Positions 24,155 to 33,936 are shown, numbered from the stretch's first letter. The stretch: 64,000 nt of DNA from JAIXUI01 sp943373175 (GCA_943373175.1 CALSBM010000006.1:1-64000), one strand, 5' to 3'. The notes: generated by a model not told the origin, from the sequence alone. A program made the numbers and translations.

Positions 24155-26107
24155 ATGAGCGAATTGCAAAATAATTCAGGCTATTCAGCCGACAACATCC
24201 AGGTACTCGAAGGCTTAGAAGCAGTACGCAAACGGCCAGCAATGTACATCGGCGACATTGGCACAAAGGGACTTCACCACTTGGTTTATGAAGTGGTGGA
24301 TAACTCCATTGACGAAGCCCTCGCCGGGCATTGCGACACCATTTTCGTGAATATACATCCCGATAACAGCATTACGGTTAAAGACAATGGACGCGGAATT
24401 CCCGTGGACATGCACCATAAGGAACAAAAATCTGCGCTTGAGGTGGTCATGACCGTCCTTCATGCCGGTGGTAAATTCGATAAGGACTCTTACAAAGTAT
24501 CTGGCGGCCTCCACGGTGTGGGCGTAAGCTGCGTCAATGCACTTTCTATTTTGCTGAGAGCTACCATCCACCGCGATGGTAAAATGTACCAGCAAGAATA
24601 TTCCTGCGGAAAGCCAACAACCGCTGTCGTGGAGCTTGGCCCAACCGATTACCGAGGAACTGTCGTGCATTTTAAACCGGACGATAGCATCTTCACCGTA
24701 ACCGAATATCGCTTTGAAACACTCTCTGCACGTATGCGGGAGCTTTCTTACCTTAACAAAGGCATCAAAATTACCTTAACCGACGAGCGCGAAGTTAAAG
24801 CTGATGGCCAACCTCTTTCTGAAACCTATTACTCATTAGGCGGGCTTCGCGAGTTTGTAAAGTTTTTGGATTCTACCCGCGAACTGCTTATTCCGGAACC
24901 CGTTTACATTGAGCACGACAAAGGCATTGTGCCGGTGGAAGTGGCCTTGCAGTACAACAATTCCTACTCGGAGAACGTCCATTCCTACGTCAACAACATA
25001 AATACCCACGAAGGCGGCACTCACGTTGCCGGTTTTCGTCGTGCTTTAACCCGCACCCTAAAGGCATACGCCGACAAAAGCGGAATGACGAAAAACCTGA
25101 AGTTCGAAATCAATGGGGACGATTTCCGCGAAGGACTTACAGCCGTTATATCGGTGAAAGTTCAAGAGCCGCAGTTTGAAGGCCAAACTAAAACCAAACT
25201 GGGCAACAACGAAGCGATGGGAGCTGTGGATGCTGCCGTAGGTGAATCCTTGAACCTCTACCTTGAAGAGCATCCGAGAGAAGCGAAAACCATCATTAAC
25301 AAAGTGATTTTAGCCGCTACTGCACGCCATGCCGCCAGAAAAGCCAGAGAGTTAGTTCAACGTAAGGGTATTCTTACTTCCCATAGCCTTCCCGGGAAAT
25401 TGGCCGACTGCTCCGAAAGCGCTCCGGCTCTCTGTGAGCTCTTCCTCGTCGAGGGAGATTCGGCAGGCGGAACAGCCAAGCAGGGCCGCAGCCGTGCAAC
25501 CCAGGCGATTCTTCCTTTGAGGGGTAAAATCCTTAATGTGGAAAAAGCCATGGAATATAAGATTTATGAAAACGAAGAAATTCGTTTTATCTTCCAGGCA
25601 CTCGGCGTGTCTATTGGCACAGTTGACGATTCCAAAGCACTCAACTTAGACCGCCTCCGCTACCACAAAGTAGTCATCATGACCGATGCCGATGTGGATG
25701 GAAGCCACATCACCACCCTGATTCTGACTTTCTTCTTCCGCTATATGAAGGAGTTAATTGAAAGCGGATACGTTTATATCGCTACACCACCGCTTTACTT
25801 AGTGAAGAAAGGGCAGAATTTCCGCTACTGTTGGAATGATGAGGAACGCATTGCGGCTATCAAAGCTCTCGCGGGAGAAGGAAAAGAAGACTCTGTGAAT
25901 GTTCAGCGTTACAAAGGTTTGGGAGAGATGAACGCAGAGCAATTGTGGGACACCACCATGAATCCCGACACCCGCACCTTGCGGAGAGTAACCATCGAAA
26001 GTGCGGCTGAAGCCGATCACGTATTCTCTATGCTAATGGGTGAAGAAGTAGCGCCACGCCGGGAATTTATCGAGCGCAACGCCAAATACGCCAAAATCGA
26101 CGCATGA
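24155..26107 (+). CDS. gyrB: DNA gyrase subunit B
   Basis: GyrB, 650 residues, the ATPase subunit of DNA gyrase that introduces negative supercoils with GyrA. I start at 24155 (MSELQNNSGYSADNIQVLEGLEAVRKRPAMYIG), the conserved start; the frame begins 14 codons upstream. The GHKL ATPase is intact (EVVDNSIDEALAGH, DNGRGIPVD, GGLHGVGVSCVNAL). The Toprim domain has LVEGDSAGGTAKQGR and MTDADVDGSHI, and the end is RREFIERNAKYAKIDA. QGRSRATQAILPLRGKILNVEKA favours GyrB over ParE as far as I can judge. The stop overlaps the lolD start (ATGA). Confidence 0.95.
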   Translation: MSELQNNSGYSADNIQVLEGLEAVRKRPAMYIGDIGTKGLHHLVYEVVDNSIDEALAGHCDTIFVNIHPDNSITVKDNGRGIPVDMHHKEQKSALEVVMTVLHAGGKFDKDSYKVSGGLHGVGVSCVNALSILLRATIHRDGKMYQQEYSCGKPTTAVVELGPTDYRGTVVHFKPDDSIFTVTEYRFETLSARMRELSYLNKGIKITLTDEREVKADGQPLSETYYSLGGLREFVKFLDSTRELLIPEPVYIEHDKGIVPVEVALQYNNSYSENVHSYVNNINTHEGGTHVAGFRRALTRTLKAYADKSGMTKNLKFEINGDDFREGLTAVISVKVQEPQFEGQTKTKLGNNEAMGAVDAAVGESLNLYLEEHPREAKTIINKVILAATARHAARKARELVQRKGILTSHSLPGKLADCSESAPALCELFLVEGDSAGGTAKQGRSRATQAILPLRGKILNVEKAMEYKIYENEEIRFIFQALGVSIGTVDDSKALNLDRLRYHKVVIMTDADVDGSHITTLILTFFFRYMKELIESGYVYIATPPLYLVKKGQNFRYCWNDEERIAAIKALAGEGKEDSVNVQRYKGLGEMNAEQLWDTTMNPDTRTLRRVTIESAAEADHVFSMLMGEEVAPRREFIERNAKYAKIDA

Positions 26108-26754
26108 TTGCAGCCCGTGGCATCATAAGGCGCTACGGAAGCCTAGAAGTGCTGAAAGGCATCGACTTAGACCTTGCAGCAGGCGAAATTGTCAGCATCA
26201 CCGGCGCTTCCGGTGCCGGCAAAACAACCCTGCTGCAAATACTCAGCACTTTAGACCAGCCTGATAAAGGACGCCTTGAGCTTAATGGCGTAGAGGTAAC
26301 CACCCTAAGCGGACGCAAACTTGCCAACTTCCGCTCCCGAAATATTGGCTACGTATTTCAGTTTCACCACTTGCTGGAAGAATTTACCGCTTCCGAAAAT
26401 GTAGCTCTGGCAGCCATGATTGCCGGACTTTCTAAGAGAGACGCAATCCGTGCGGCAGAAGCACTACTTTCCCAACTTGGCCTCGAAGCCAGGCTTAACC
26501 ATAAACCATCTGAGCTTTCTGGTGGGGAGCAACAACGTACGGCTGTTGCACGAGCACTTATCAACAATCCAGCGATAGTTTTTGCGGACGAGCCTTCAGG
26601 AAATTTAGACTCCCATCATGCCGGGGAGCTTCATGATTTGTTCTTTCATTTGCGTGAAAAAACCGGACAAACTTTTGTCATTGTTACCCATAATCCGGAA
26701 CTGGCAAACCGGGCAGATCGCCAACTTAGATTAGTTGACGGACAAATCAGTTGA
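26104..26754 (+). CDS. lolD: LolD-like ABC transporter ATPase
   Basis: ABC ATPase of 216 residues, most like LolD/MacB-type. It powers release of lipoproteins from the inner membrane when paired with LolC/E-type permeases. Walker A is GASGAGKTT (Lys40), the signature is LSGGEQQR, and Walker B is IVFADEPSGNLD, followed by the H-loop VTHNPEL. The Q-loop region reads GYVFQFHHLLEEFTASENV, typical of LolD. No permease gene is adjacent, which is common for lolD in Bacteroidota. The start overlaps the gyrB stop by 4 bases and recQ follows after 3 bases, so gyrB-lolD-recQ form one transcript. Confidence 0.88.
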   Translation: MIAARGIIRRYGSLEVLKGIDLDLAAGEIVSITGASGAGKTTLLQILSTLDQPDKGRLELNGVEVTTLSGRKLANFRSRNIGYVFQFHHLLEEFTASENVALAAMIAGLSKRDAIRAAEALLSQLGLEARLNHKPSELSGGEQQRTAVARALINNPAIVFADEPSGNLDSHHAGELHDLFFHLREKTGQTFVIVTHNPELANRADRQLRLVDGQIS

Positions 26755-26757
26755 GGT

Positions 26758-28662
26758 ATGATGCAGCCGGATTTGCTATCCTTGCTGAAATTGCATTGGG
26801 GACACGACCGCTTTCGCCCCTTGCAAGAAGACATCATACGTTCTGCCCTTGATGGCAACGACACCCTCGCCCTTCTGCCTACCGGTGGCGGCAAATCCGT
26901 TTGTTTTCAAGTTCCGGTAATTGCAAGCAAAAAAATGGGGCTGGTGGTTTCGCCGTTGATTGCCTTAATGAGAGACCAAGTCCGAAACCTCAAAGAAAGA
27001 GGTCTAAGAGCTGAAGCATTGCTTTCCGGTATGAAGCTCCAAGAAATAGAAGACGTGCTAATTCAGGCTCAAAAAGGCGCTTTAGACTTTCTTTATGTAT
27101 CGCCGGAACGGCTAAAGAATAAACTGTTTCTCAGTGTTGCTCCTAGACTTCCAGTTAGCTTAATTATAGTGGACGAGGCACACTGTATTTCTCAATGGGG
27201 TCATGACTTCCGCCCTGAATACAGGGAGATTAGCCAGTTACGCAACACCTGGCCAGTCCCTGTACTCGCGCTTACCGCCACTGCTACTCCCGAAACCGTA
27301 GCAGACATTGAATCGCAGTTAGGCTTTCGGAAAGGAAGTCGCCGATTTCAGGCTCCTTTTACTCGTCCAAACTTGGCGTATGTGGTGTTGTACGAAGAAG
27401 ATATTCGCGGCCACCTATACCGAATGCTGCGAAAAATGGCCGGCTCGGGAATTATCTTTGTTAACACCCGAAAAGAAAGCCGCGACATTGCCGGGCGTCT
27501 TCAGGCAGAAGGCTTAGATGCCGCTGCTTATCATGCCGGACTTCCCGCTGCTGAACGACAGCTCTTGCAACAAAACTGGACTGCCGGCTCTCCGCGAATT
27601 ATGGTCTGCACCAGTGCTTTTGGTATGGGCATCGACAAACCCGATGTTCGCTTTGTCATCCACTTAAGCCCGCCAGAATCCATCGAAGCGTATTTTCAGG
27701 AAGCAGGACGTGCAGGCCGGGATGGCGAAAAGGCTCGGTGCATCTTGTTTTCCAATATCCAAGATCGCGCAAAAATGCTCACCAGGCTTCAAGCTTCTTA
27801 TCCTTCAGTTGAACGACTACGTTCTTTGTATGCGGCGATTGGAAACCATCTTCAAATTGCAACCGGTGCAGGAGAGGGCTTGGAATTCCCCTTTCATTTG
27901 GAATCCTTTGCTTTTAAATACGGATTTAAGCCGGGCGAAGCCTTCGCCATTTTGCAACACCTTCAACGCGAAGGGTTAGTGCGCTTTCTTGAGTCCGATT
28001 TTCGACCTTCCCGCTTACGATTCCTCACAGACAGGCTTGGCTTGCAAAAGTTCATGTACCAACAAAAAGCCTTCGACCCGCTGATTCACTTCCTACTTAG
28101 AGCTTATGGCGGTCTATTTGAAAATGCGGTAACAATTTCAGAAAGCAGAATTGCAAAGAGCCTTCAATCCGAAGAAAAAACCGTCCGTATGCAGCTAAAA
28201 GAACTGCATAAACGGAAGCTTCTCCATTACAATCCCCCTGCCGATGGTGCAACTCTTTGCCTAACAACCGAACGCTTAGACGAGCGTCAAATTTTTACCG
28301 ACAGCAGCAAGTATAGGGCTTTGCAGGAACGTCAGGAGAAAAAGCTTATCGCTATGCTAGACTATGCCGAAAACAGAAGTGCTTGTCGTCAGCACCTGTT
28401 GCTTGAATACCTTGGTGCCGCTACCAGCACCCCTTGCGGACGCTGCGACTACTGCCTTCATCTCCACACTTCCGGGTTTGAAGCAACCTCAACGTTCTTG
28501 GAGCACCTTCATCGTTTGCTTAAATCCGCGCCATTATCCATGACTGATATTTTAACCCAATCAGGCGTTCATCCTTCTAAAGCCTGGCAGGAATGGATTC
28601 GGGAGCAGGCCGATTCTGGTTTGCTGATAGAAGCCCCTTCCGGCTTATGGTCGCTGAAATGA
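26758..28662 (+). CDS. recQ: RecQ-family ATP-dependent DNA helicase
   Basis: 3'-5' DNA helicase of 634 residues used in recombination and fork repair. Motif I is LLPTGGGKSVCFQVP, motif II is VDEAHCISQWGHDF, motif III LALTATATPET, and motif VI QEAGRAGRDGE. The zinc-binding region carries CRQHLLLEY and PCGRCDYC. The tail after the zinc domain is short and does not look like an HRDC domain, so this is a compact RecQ, as in many Bacteroidota. A tandem ATG pair at 26758/26761 leaves the exact start open. It lies 3 bases after lolD. Confidence 0.92.
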   Translation: MMQPDLLSLLKLHWGHDRFRPLQEDIIRSALDGNDTLALLPTGGGKSVCFQVPVIASKKMGLVVSPLIALMRDQVRNLKERGLRAEALLSGMKLQEIEDVLIQAQKGALDFLYVSPERLKNKLFLSVAPRLPVSLIIVDEAHCISQWGHDFRPEYREISQLRNTWPVPVLALTATATPETVADIESQLGFRKGSRRFQAPFTRPNLAYVVLYEEDIRGHLYRMLRKMAGSGIIFVNTRKESRDIAGRLQAEGLDAAAYHAGLPAAERQLLQQNWTAGSPRIMVCTSAFGMGIDKPDVRFVIHLSPPESIEAYFQEAGRAGRDGEKARCILFSNIQDRAKMLTRLQASYPSVERLRSLYAAIGNHLQIATGAGEGLEFPFHLESFAFKYGFKPGEAFAILQHLQREGLVRFLESDFRPSRLRFLTDRLGLQKFMYQQKAFDPLIHFLLRAYGGLFENAVTISESRIAKSLQSEEKTVRMQLKELHKRKLLHYNPPADGATLCLTTERLDERQIFTDSSKYRALQERQEKKLIAMLDYAENRSACRQHLLLEYLGAATSTPCGRCDYCLHLHTSGFEATSTFLEHLHRLLKSAPLSMTDILTQSGVHPSKAWQEWIREQADSGLLIEAPSGLWSLK

Positions 28663-28708
28663 CTTTGCATTCTTCTTTCTAAACCTTCAGCTTCCCTAAC
28701 TTCGGAAC

Positions 28709-30538
28709 ATGGATTTGGAAGAATTCAAGCACCATGAAGCGAGCATTCCGCAGCTTCCGGGAGTTTATCGCTATTACGATGAAAATGAACGGCTGTTGTA
28801 TGTTGGAAAGGCTCGAAACTTATATCGGCGGGTCAGCTCTTACTTCAACAGAGACCATGATACCGCCCGCCTGCGGTTGATGGTTCGAAAAATCCGGCGC
28901 ATTGAATACACCATTGTGGACTCAGAAATGGATGCGCTTCTGTTGGAAAACAGCCTCATCAAAGAACAGCAGCCTTTTTATAACATTCGGCTTAAAGACG
29001 ATAAAACATATCCTTATCTGCTCGTAACCAAAGAAACCTTTCCCAAGCTCTTAGTTACCCGAAACAAAAGTTTGCAAGGTCGTTACTTCGGCCCCTACAC
29101 TTCTGGGCGAACCATGCACATCTTGCTTCAGCTTATCAGAAAGAATTTCCCTGTCAGAACATGCAGCCTCAATTTGCAGCAAGCCACAATTAAAGAAGGT
29201 AAGTTTAAAACCTGCCTCGAATACCAGATTCACAATTGCCTCGGCCCTTGTGAGGGATTGCAATCAGAAGAAGAATACCGGCTCATGATGGACAAGGTAA
29301 TCGATATTCTTAAAGGCAATGTAGCCGAGGTGGTAGAACAAATACGGAGTGAGATGTTGGAGGCTGCAATGGATCTTCGTTTCGAGCGGGCAGAATATTT
29401 ACGTCAACGCCTTGATTTGTTGGAAAACCATCAAGCGCGCTCAACCATTGTTAACCCCAACCTTCACCAAGTTGATATTCTCAGCCATAGCCGCATTGAA
29501 GATAGGGTGGTGATTCAGTTCATGCGGGTTTTCAGGGGGGTCATCATTGCCAGTAACAGTTTCAGCTTTAGGCCTCAGCTCAATGAAGCCGCAGCAGATT
29601 TATTGCCTACGGCACTCACCGAAGCATATCGGATTTTTGGGGTTGGTGGAAAAGAAGTTTTGAGCAATGAAATATTCGAAATAGAAGGCTCGGGTATTCA
29701 GGTTAGCATACCAAGAATCGGAGATAAGAAGAAGCTACTCGATTTAGCACTTAAAAACGGGTTTATAGAACTCTCAAGAGCTGCAAAAGAGAATCTGAAA
29801 AGCGTTAAAGATGAAAAAACCCGAAAGCTGCTTGAAACCATGCAGCGAGATCTTAGTCTGAAACAACTGCCGCGTCAGATAGAGTGTTTCGACAACTCCA
29901 ACTTTCATGGAGATTATGCCGTTTCGGCTTGCGTTGTTTTTATCGATGGAAAACCGGCGAAAAACCTTTACCGCCACTTCAACGTGAAAAGTGTTGTAGG
30001 ACCTAATGACTTTGACACAATGCGCGAAGTCATAACCCGCAGGTACAAGCGACAATTAGAAGAAAAACAAGCATTACCGGACCTCATCATTGTGGATGGC
30101 GGAAAAGGCCAGTTAAGTTCTGCCGTAGAAAGCCTGAAGGCTCTTGGGTTGTATGGTCGAATACCTATACTTGGAATAGCGAAGAACCTGGAAGAACTTT
30201 TCTATCCGCAAGATCCGGATCCATTGCTTCTAGATAAACGCTCCATTTCACTCAGGGTTATACAGCAAATGCGTGACGAAGCGCACCGCTTTGGTATCAC
30301 GCATCACCGAAATAAGAGGTCGAAGGGTACTATAAAAACAGCACTCTCTGATGTACCTGGGCTGGGGCCGAAATCTATTGCCGATTTGCTCCAGCATTTC
30401 CGTTCAATTGAAAACATCCGTCAAGCACCGGATTTGGATTTAGAGCGAATTCTAGGTAAGGGTAGGCTTGCAAAGTTGAAAGCTTGGCTGGACTCCACTG
30501 AACCCTCCGAAGGTTCGGAGGATGATAAAACAGATTAA
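28709..30538 (+). CDS. uvrC: Excinuclease ABC subunit C
   Basis: UvrC of 609 residues, the dual-incision nuclease of nucleotide excision repair. The N-terminal GIY-YIG domain reads GVYRYYDENERLLYVGKARNL, and CLEYQIHNCLGPCEG is the Cys-containing region. A UVR segment follows (AAMDLRFERAEYLRQRLDLL). The RNase H-like endonuclease half has IECFDNSNFHGDYAVSACVV and LIIVDGGKGQLSSA. A helix-hairpin-helix end (DVPGLGPKSIADLLQHF) follows. The stop codon shares a TTAA with the stop of the convergent DUF4349 gene, and no terminator separates the two. Confidence 0.95.
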   Translation: MDLEEFKHHEASIPQLPGVYRYYDENERLLYVGKARNLYRRVSSYFNRDHDTARLRLMVRKIRRIEYTIVDSEMDALLLENSLIKEQQPFYNIRLKDDKTYPYLLVTKETFPKLLVTRNKSLQGRYFGPYTSGRTMHILLQLIRKNFPVRTCSLNLQQATIKEGKFKTCLEYQIHNCLGPCEGLQSEEEYRLMMDKVIDILKGNVAEVVEQIRSEMLEAAMDLRFERAEYLRQRLDLLENHQARSTIVNPNLHQVDILSHSRIEDRVVIQFMRVFRGVIIASNSFSFRPQLNEAAADLLPTALTEAYRIFGVGGKEVLSNEIFEIEGSGIQVSIPRIGDKKKLLDLALKNGFIELSRAAKENLKSVKDEKTRKLLETMQRDLSLKQLPRQIECFDNSNFHGDYAVSACVVFIDGKPAKNLYRHFNVKSVVGPNDFDTMREVITRRYKRQLEEKQALPDLIIVDGGKGQLSSAVESLKALGLYGRIPILGIAKNLEELFYPQDPDPLLLDKRSISLRVIQQMRDEAHRFGITHHRNKRSKGTIKTALSDVPGLGPKSIADLLQHFRSIENIRQAPDLDLERILGKGRLAKLKAWLDSTEPSEGSEDDKTD

Positions 30539-31383
30539 GCTTTGGAAGACTTTCTCTTGCGCCACCAAAAGTAGCCTATTCCACTCAACAACATGAACGG
30601 CCAAAGGCTAATCAATCCGAGGAAAAAGGAAAGCATGCTACTGCCTCCACGGAAAAAACTTTCTTTCGCGCGTTCACCAAAAGACAATGGAACGTTTCCA
30701 TCATATACAAACGGCTTAAGCTGATAAATCTCAAGGCTGAGTTGACTATAACTCACCTGATGGTCCCACAGCTTTCTTTGACTCATCCTGCTCTCGATTT
30801 CTTCCGTCAACAACCGGATACGTTCTTCTATTTCCAGCATTTCCTTGATGGTTTTGGCTTTTTGAAGCATCGCACGGTAGCGATCTAAGTAAGCACGTTC
30901 CGATGTTAACCGGCTTTCGTTGTCGAAGTATTGAGCAGTAATGTCTTCGCTGTTAGTGGATTTGCTAACCACTTTTCCGGGTGAGCCGCTTTCGAGGGCG
31001 TTTACGAAGGTTTGAAAAGAGGCGGCAGGAATACGAAGCTCAAGACGAAGAGTGAACCGCTGGTTTTCTTCTACCTGGCTCTCTGAGGCGAACCAACCTT
31101 GGTGTATATGGCAGAGGCTGTCAACCAATCTGCGGGCTTGTTGTAAGTCAGGGCTCTCGATACTCATTTGCCCCTGGGTGATGCGCTTCCGTGGGACGGA
31201 TTCTTCAGCAGCAGGAACTGAATTTATCGAATCCGCCTCTGCTTTAACAACCGGAGATGACAAAGTAGCTGCTGAGTTTAATTCAACAGAAGACGATTCA
31301 GATGCGTCTTCTTTACTGTCTTCACCCTTGGAACAGGCAAAAAACAACCATGGGATAAACAACCAAAGAAATCGCTTCATCAT
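30535..31383 (-). CDS. DUF4349 lipoprotein
   Basis: Lipoprotein of 282 residues. The signal ends in a lipobox (FFACSKG), and a Ser/Glu-rich linker follows. The DUF4349 core covers about 70-235 (GQMSIESPDLQQARRLVDSL, LRIPAASFQTFVNAL, SEDITAQYFDNESRL) with a coiled-coil part (AMLQKAKTIKEMLEIEERIRLL). A C-terminal hydrophobic helix (FFLGLISLWPFMLLSGIGYFWW) and basic tail would anchor it in a membrane. The family's role is not established. Start at 31383 (MMKRF), second ATG one codon in. Confidence 0.85.
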   Translation of the reverse strand: MMKRFLWLFIPWLFFACSKGEDSKEDASESSSVELNSAATLSSPVVKAEADSINSVPAAEESVPRKRITQGQMSIESPDLQQARRLVDSLCHIHQGWFASESQVEENQRFTLRLELRIPAASFQTFVNALESGSPGKVVSKSTNSEDITAQYFDNESRLTSERAYLDRYRAMLQKAKTIKEMLEIEERIRLLTEEIESRMSQRKLWDHQVSYSQLSLEIYQLKPFVYDGNVPLSFGERAKESFFRGGSSMLSFFLGLISLWPFMLLSGIGYFWWRKRKSSKA

Positions 31384-31484
31384 TAAGGGGTTTTGTTTGC
31401 ATAACGATAAATGATTTCAATTCGTGTTAACAAACTAAATGGGAGACGCCAACGAGTTGTCGCTAATTGGCTTAACTTCAAATA

Positions 31485-32051
31485 CTAATTACTAGCAGGG
31501 AAAAAACGTTTCTGAAAAACCAACAATAGCCCAACTCCGGTAGATATGGCCATATCGGCTAGGTTAAAAACCGGGCTGAAAAAGAGGTAATGCTCGCCGC
31601 CCCAAAAAGGAATCCAAGACGGAAACTGCCCTTCAAACAAAGGAAAGTATAACATGTCTACAACTTTACCTTGCAGAAAGGGCGCATATCCGAAAATCAG
31701 CCCATAAAAAAGGCAATCCAATAAATTGCCGAGTGCTCCTGAGAACACTAAGGCTACACTAATTCGAGCTCCTGTAGTAGCTCCTGTATTTTCTAACTGA
31801 AATAAAAAACGTCCGATGAGCGCAATGGCAATCAGGCGAAACAAGGTGAGTAGGATTTTTCCCCAGTCACCTCCGAGTTCCATACCGAAAGCCATACCAT
31901 TATTCTCCACAAACAGCAGTTGAAACCAATTGTGAAAAACCGTGATGTGCTCACCGAGCTGCATCTCCGTTTTAACCAACAGTTTACTGCATTGGTCGAG
32001 AATAAGAACAGCAACACTGACGTACAAGGCCAGATTACTCTTCAACTTCAC
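31485..32051 (-). CDS. lspA: Lipoprotein signal peptidase (signal peptidase II)
   Basis: LspA of 188 residues, the inner-membrane aspartyl protease that cleaves prolipoprotein signal peptides, needed for the many lipoproteins in this window. Catalytic aspartates are Asp112 (GNLLDCLFYG) and Asp166 (FNLADMAIS). The residue after the first Asp is Cys where most bacteria have Arg; Bacteroidota forms often differ there. An insertion between the two motifs (LFEGQFPSWIPFWGGEHYLFF) is typical of the phylum. Four hydrophobic segments are visible. The gene follows the TraR/DksA-like gene after 2 bases and is surely co-transcribed. Confidence 0.93.
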   Translation of the reverse strand: MKLKSNLALYVSVAVLILDQCSKLLVKTEMQLGEHITVFHNWFQLLFVENNGMAFGMELGGDWGKILLTLFRLIAIALIGRFLFQLENTGATTGARISVALVFSGALGNLLDCLFYGLIFGYAPFLQGKVVDMLYFPLFEGQFPSWIPFWGGEHYLFFSPVFNLADMAISTGVGLLLVFQKRFFPASN

Positions 32052-32053
32052 CC

Positions 32054-32455
32054 TTAAGCGCGTGCTTTGTTTTCTTTAGCTTCTAATGAAAGCGTAGCGT
32101 GCGGAACAGCACGTAAACGCTCCTTTGGAATCAGGCTTCCAGTGTCGCGGCAGATTCCGTATGTCTTGTTTTCGATGCGAATCAGGGCGTTTTCTAAGTG
32201 GTCGATAAACTTACGTTGACGACCAGCCAACTGGCTTAACTGTTCACGCTCCTGGGTAGCGGTTCCTTCTTCCAAGGTAACATAGCTGTTTGAGGTATCG
32301 TCAGTACCATTGTTCAGATTCATCAACTGATCCTGATAATTCCTCAGCATATCACGGGCTACATCCAACTTCTTCAGGATTAATTCCCTGAACTCCATCA
32401 ACTCTTCATCGCTGTAGCGATTTTTCTTAATCATCTCCTCCATGGTCTGACTCAT
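32054..32455 (-). CDS. TraR/DksA-family zinc-finger-like protein
   Basis: Cytoplasmic protein of 133 residues. I start at 32455 (MSQTMEEMIKKNRYSDEELMEF); the longer frame has no homology. Two long helices form the coiled coil seen in DksA, and the zinc region reads YGICRDTGSLIPKERLRAVPHATL. Only one Cys remains of the usual four, so the finger is probably metal-free, a form I recall as common in Bacteroidota. Family members bind RNA polymerase through the secondary channel and modulate rRNA and stress promoters. It is directly upstream of lspA, and a perfect TATATTTG lies in its leader. Confidence 0.85.
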   Translation of the reverse strand: MSQTMEEMIKKNRYSDEELMEFRELILKKLDVARDMLRNYQDQLMNLNNGTDDTSNSYVTLEEGTATQEREQLSQLAGRQRKFIDHLENALIRIENKTYGICRDTGSLIPKERLRAVPHATLSLEAKENKARA

Positions 32456-32492
32456 TTTAATTGCGTTATGGCCTTTTCTTACAGCTTGGCTG

Positions 32493-32500
32493 CAAATATA
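32493..32500 (-). promoter_or_regulatory. -7 element TATATTTG before TraR/DksA-lspA
   Basis: Minus-strand TATATTTG is an exact match to TAnnTTTG, 37 bases upstream of the start at 32455. No good -33 box at the expected distance. Confidence 0.45.
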
Positions 32501-32589
32501 GAAGCCGCCCCCTTGCATGAGACGGGCTCTTTCAAATCGTGTATAACTTCTTGTAAAGAAAACGCTTAGGTAACAGCTTGTTAATCCTG

Positions 32590-33870
32590 TTAAAGTCCAA
32601 AAGCTGCTTTTGTCGCGTCGATGTAATCCAGTTTCTCCCAAGTAAAAAGCTCTACTTCTACTTTTCTCTCATTGGCTTTTCCGCGGTTAAACACTTTGGT
32701 TACTACTTCATTTTTACGCCCCATGTGTCCGTAAGCCGCTGTTTCTCCATAGATAGGATTACGTAGTTTAAGACGCTGTTCAATTGCGTAAGGGCGCATA
32801 TCGAAGATTTCTTCCACTTTGCGAGCAATAGCACCATCGTTCAAACCGACCTTGGCAGTTCCATAAGTGTTAATGTAAAGACCGCAAGGTTTAGCAACAC
32901 CAATAGCGTAGGAAACCTGTACCAACACTTCATCGCACAAGCCCGCAGCCACTAAGTTTTTCGCTATATGCCTGGTAGCGTAAGCTGCTGAGCGGTCAAC
33001 CTTCGAAGGATCTTTTCCAGAGAAAGCACCGCCGCCATGAGCACCTTTTCCTCCATAAGTGTCCACAATAATTTTACGACCGGTAAGGCCGGTATCTCCG
33101 TGAGGACCACCAATCACAAACTTCCCGGTTGGGTTGATGTGATAGGTAATTTGGTCGTTGAAAAGTGCTTGGATGTTTGCAGGAAGCATAGCCTTAACCC
33201 GTGGAATCACGATGCTGATAAGGTCTTCCCTAATCTTTGCGAGCATTTTGGCATCTTCGGCAAAATCGTCGTGTTGGGTAGAAACTACGATTGTGTCGAT
33301 GCGTTGTGGTTTGTTGTCATCGCCATACTCGATGGTCACCTGACTTTTAGCATCCGGACGCAAATAAGGCATCGACGCCAGCTCATGATTACGAATATGA
33401 CTAAGCGTTTGAAGAATTTTGTGAGAAAGATCGAGCGCCAGTGGCATATAATTTTCTGTCTCACGCGTCGCGTAACCGAACATCATGCCCTGATCGCCAG
33501 CACCTTGCGCATTAGCGCGAGCTTCGAAATCTGTTGTATTGGCTATACGGTCAACACCCATGTTGATGTCGGCACTTTGTTCATGGATTGCTGAAAGAAC
33601 GCCGCAGGAGTTTGCCTCGAACATATAATCCGACTTAGTGTAGCCAATTTTACGGATTACTTCTCGGGCAATTTCTTGTACATCAAGATAAGCTTCCGAC
33701 TTAACCTCTCCAGCTAGAATAACCTGACCGGTAGTAACTAAGGTTTCGCAGGCCACTTTAGAGCTAGGATCATACGCCAGAAAATGATCAATAAGGGCGT
33801 CTGAAATCTGATCGGCGACTTTATCGGGGTGGCCTTCTGAGACCGATTCGGAAGTGAAGAGATATGGCAT
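32590..33870 (-). CDS. metK: S-adenosylmethionine synthetase
   Basis: MetK of 426 residues, which makes S-adenosylmethionine from methionine and ATP. I start at 33870 (MPYLFTSESVSEGHPDKVADQ); the frame extends ten codons upstream. Signature blocks are EGHPDKVADQISDALID, GAGDQGMMFGYA (ATP-binding hexapeptide type), GGPHGDTGLTGRKIIVDTYGG and GGGAFSGKDPSKVDRSAAY. The C-terminus matches the long form of the phylum. The SAM product feeds methyltransferases such as TrmB at 36.7 kb. The 66-base upstream gap is too short for a SAM riboswitch and none is seen. Confidence 0.96.
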   Translation of the reverse strand: MPYLFTSESVSEGHPDKVADQISDALIDHFLAYDPSSKVACETLVTTGQVILAGEVKSEAYLDVQEIAREVIRKIGYTKSDYMFEANSCGVLSAIHEQSADINMGVDRIANTTDFEARANAQGAGDQGMMFGYATRETENYMPLALDLSHKILQTLSHIRNHELASMPYLRPDAKSQVTIEYGDDNKPQRIDTIVVSTQHDDFAEDAKMLAKIREDLISIVIPRVKAMLPANIQALFNDQITYHINPTGKFVIGGPHGDTGLTGRKIIVDTYGGKGAHGGGAFSGKDPSKVDRSAAYATRHIAKNLVAAGLCDEVLVQVSYAIGVAKPCGLYINTYGTAKVGLNDGAIARKVEEIFDMRPYAIEQRLKLRNPIYGETAAYGHMGRKNEVVTKVFNRGKANERKVEVELFTWEKLDYIDATKAAFGL

Positions 33871-33936
33871 CTTGGCAACTATGGGTTTAAACTTAAACAA
33901 GGAATTTGCGCCGCGAATTAACGGCTTTTTTGGGAA

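Noticed and set aside
32456..32641. N-terminal extension of the TraR/DksA-like frame
   Set aside because: It overlaps the metK end and shows no homology to the family; the family N-terminus begins at 32455.
33871..33936. SAM riboswitch before metK
   Set aside because: The 66-base gap lacks the aptamer length and motifs.
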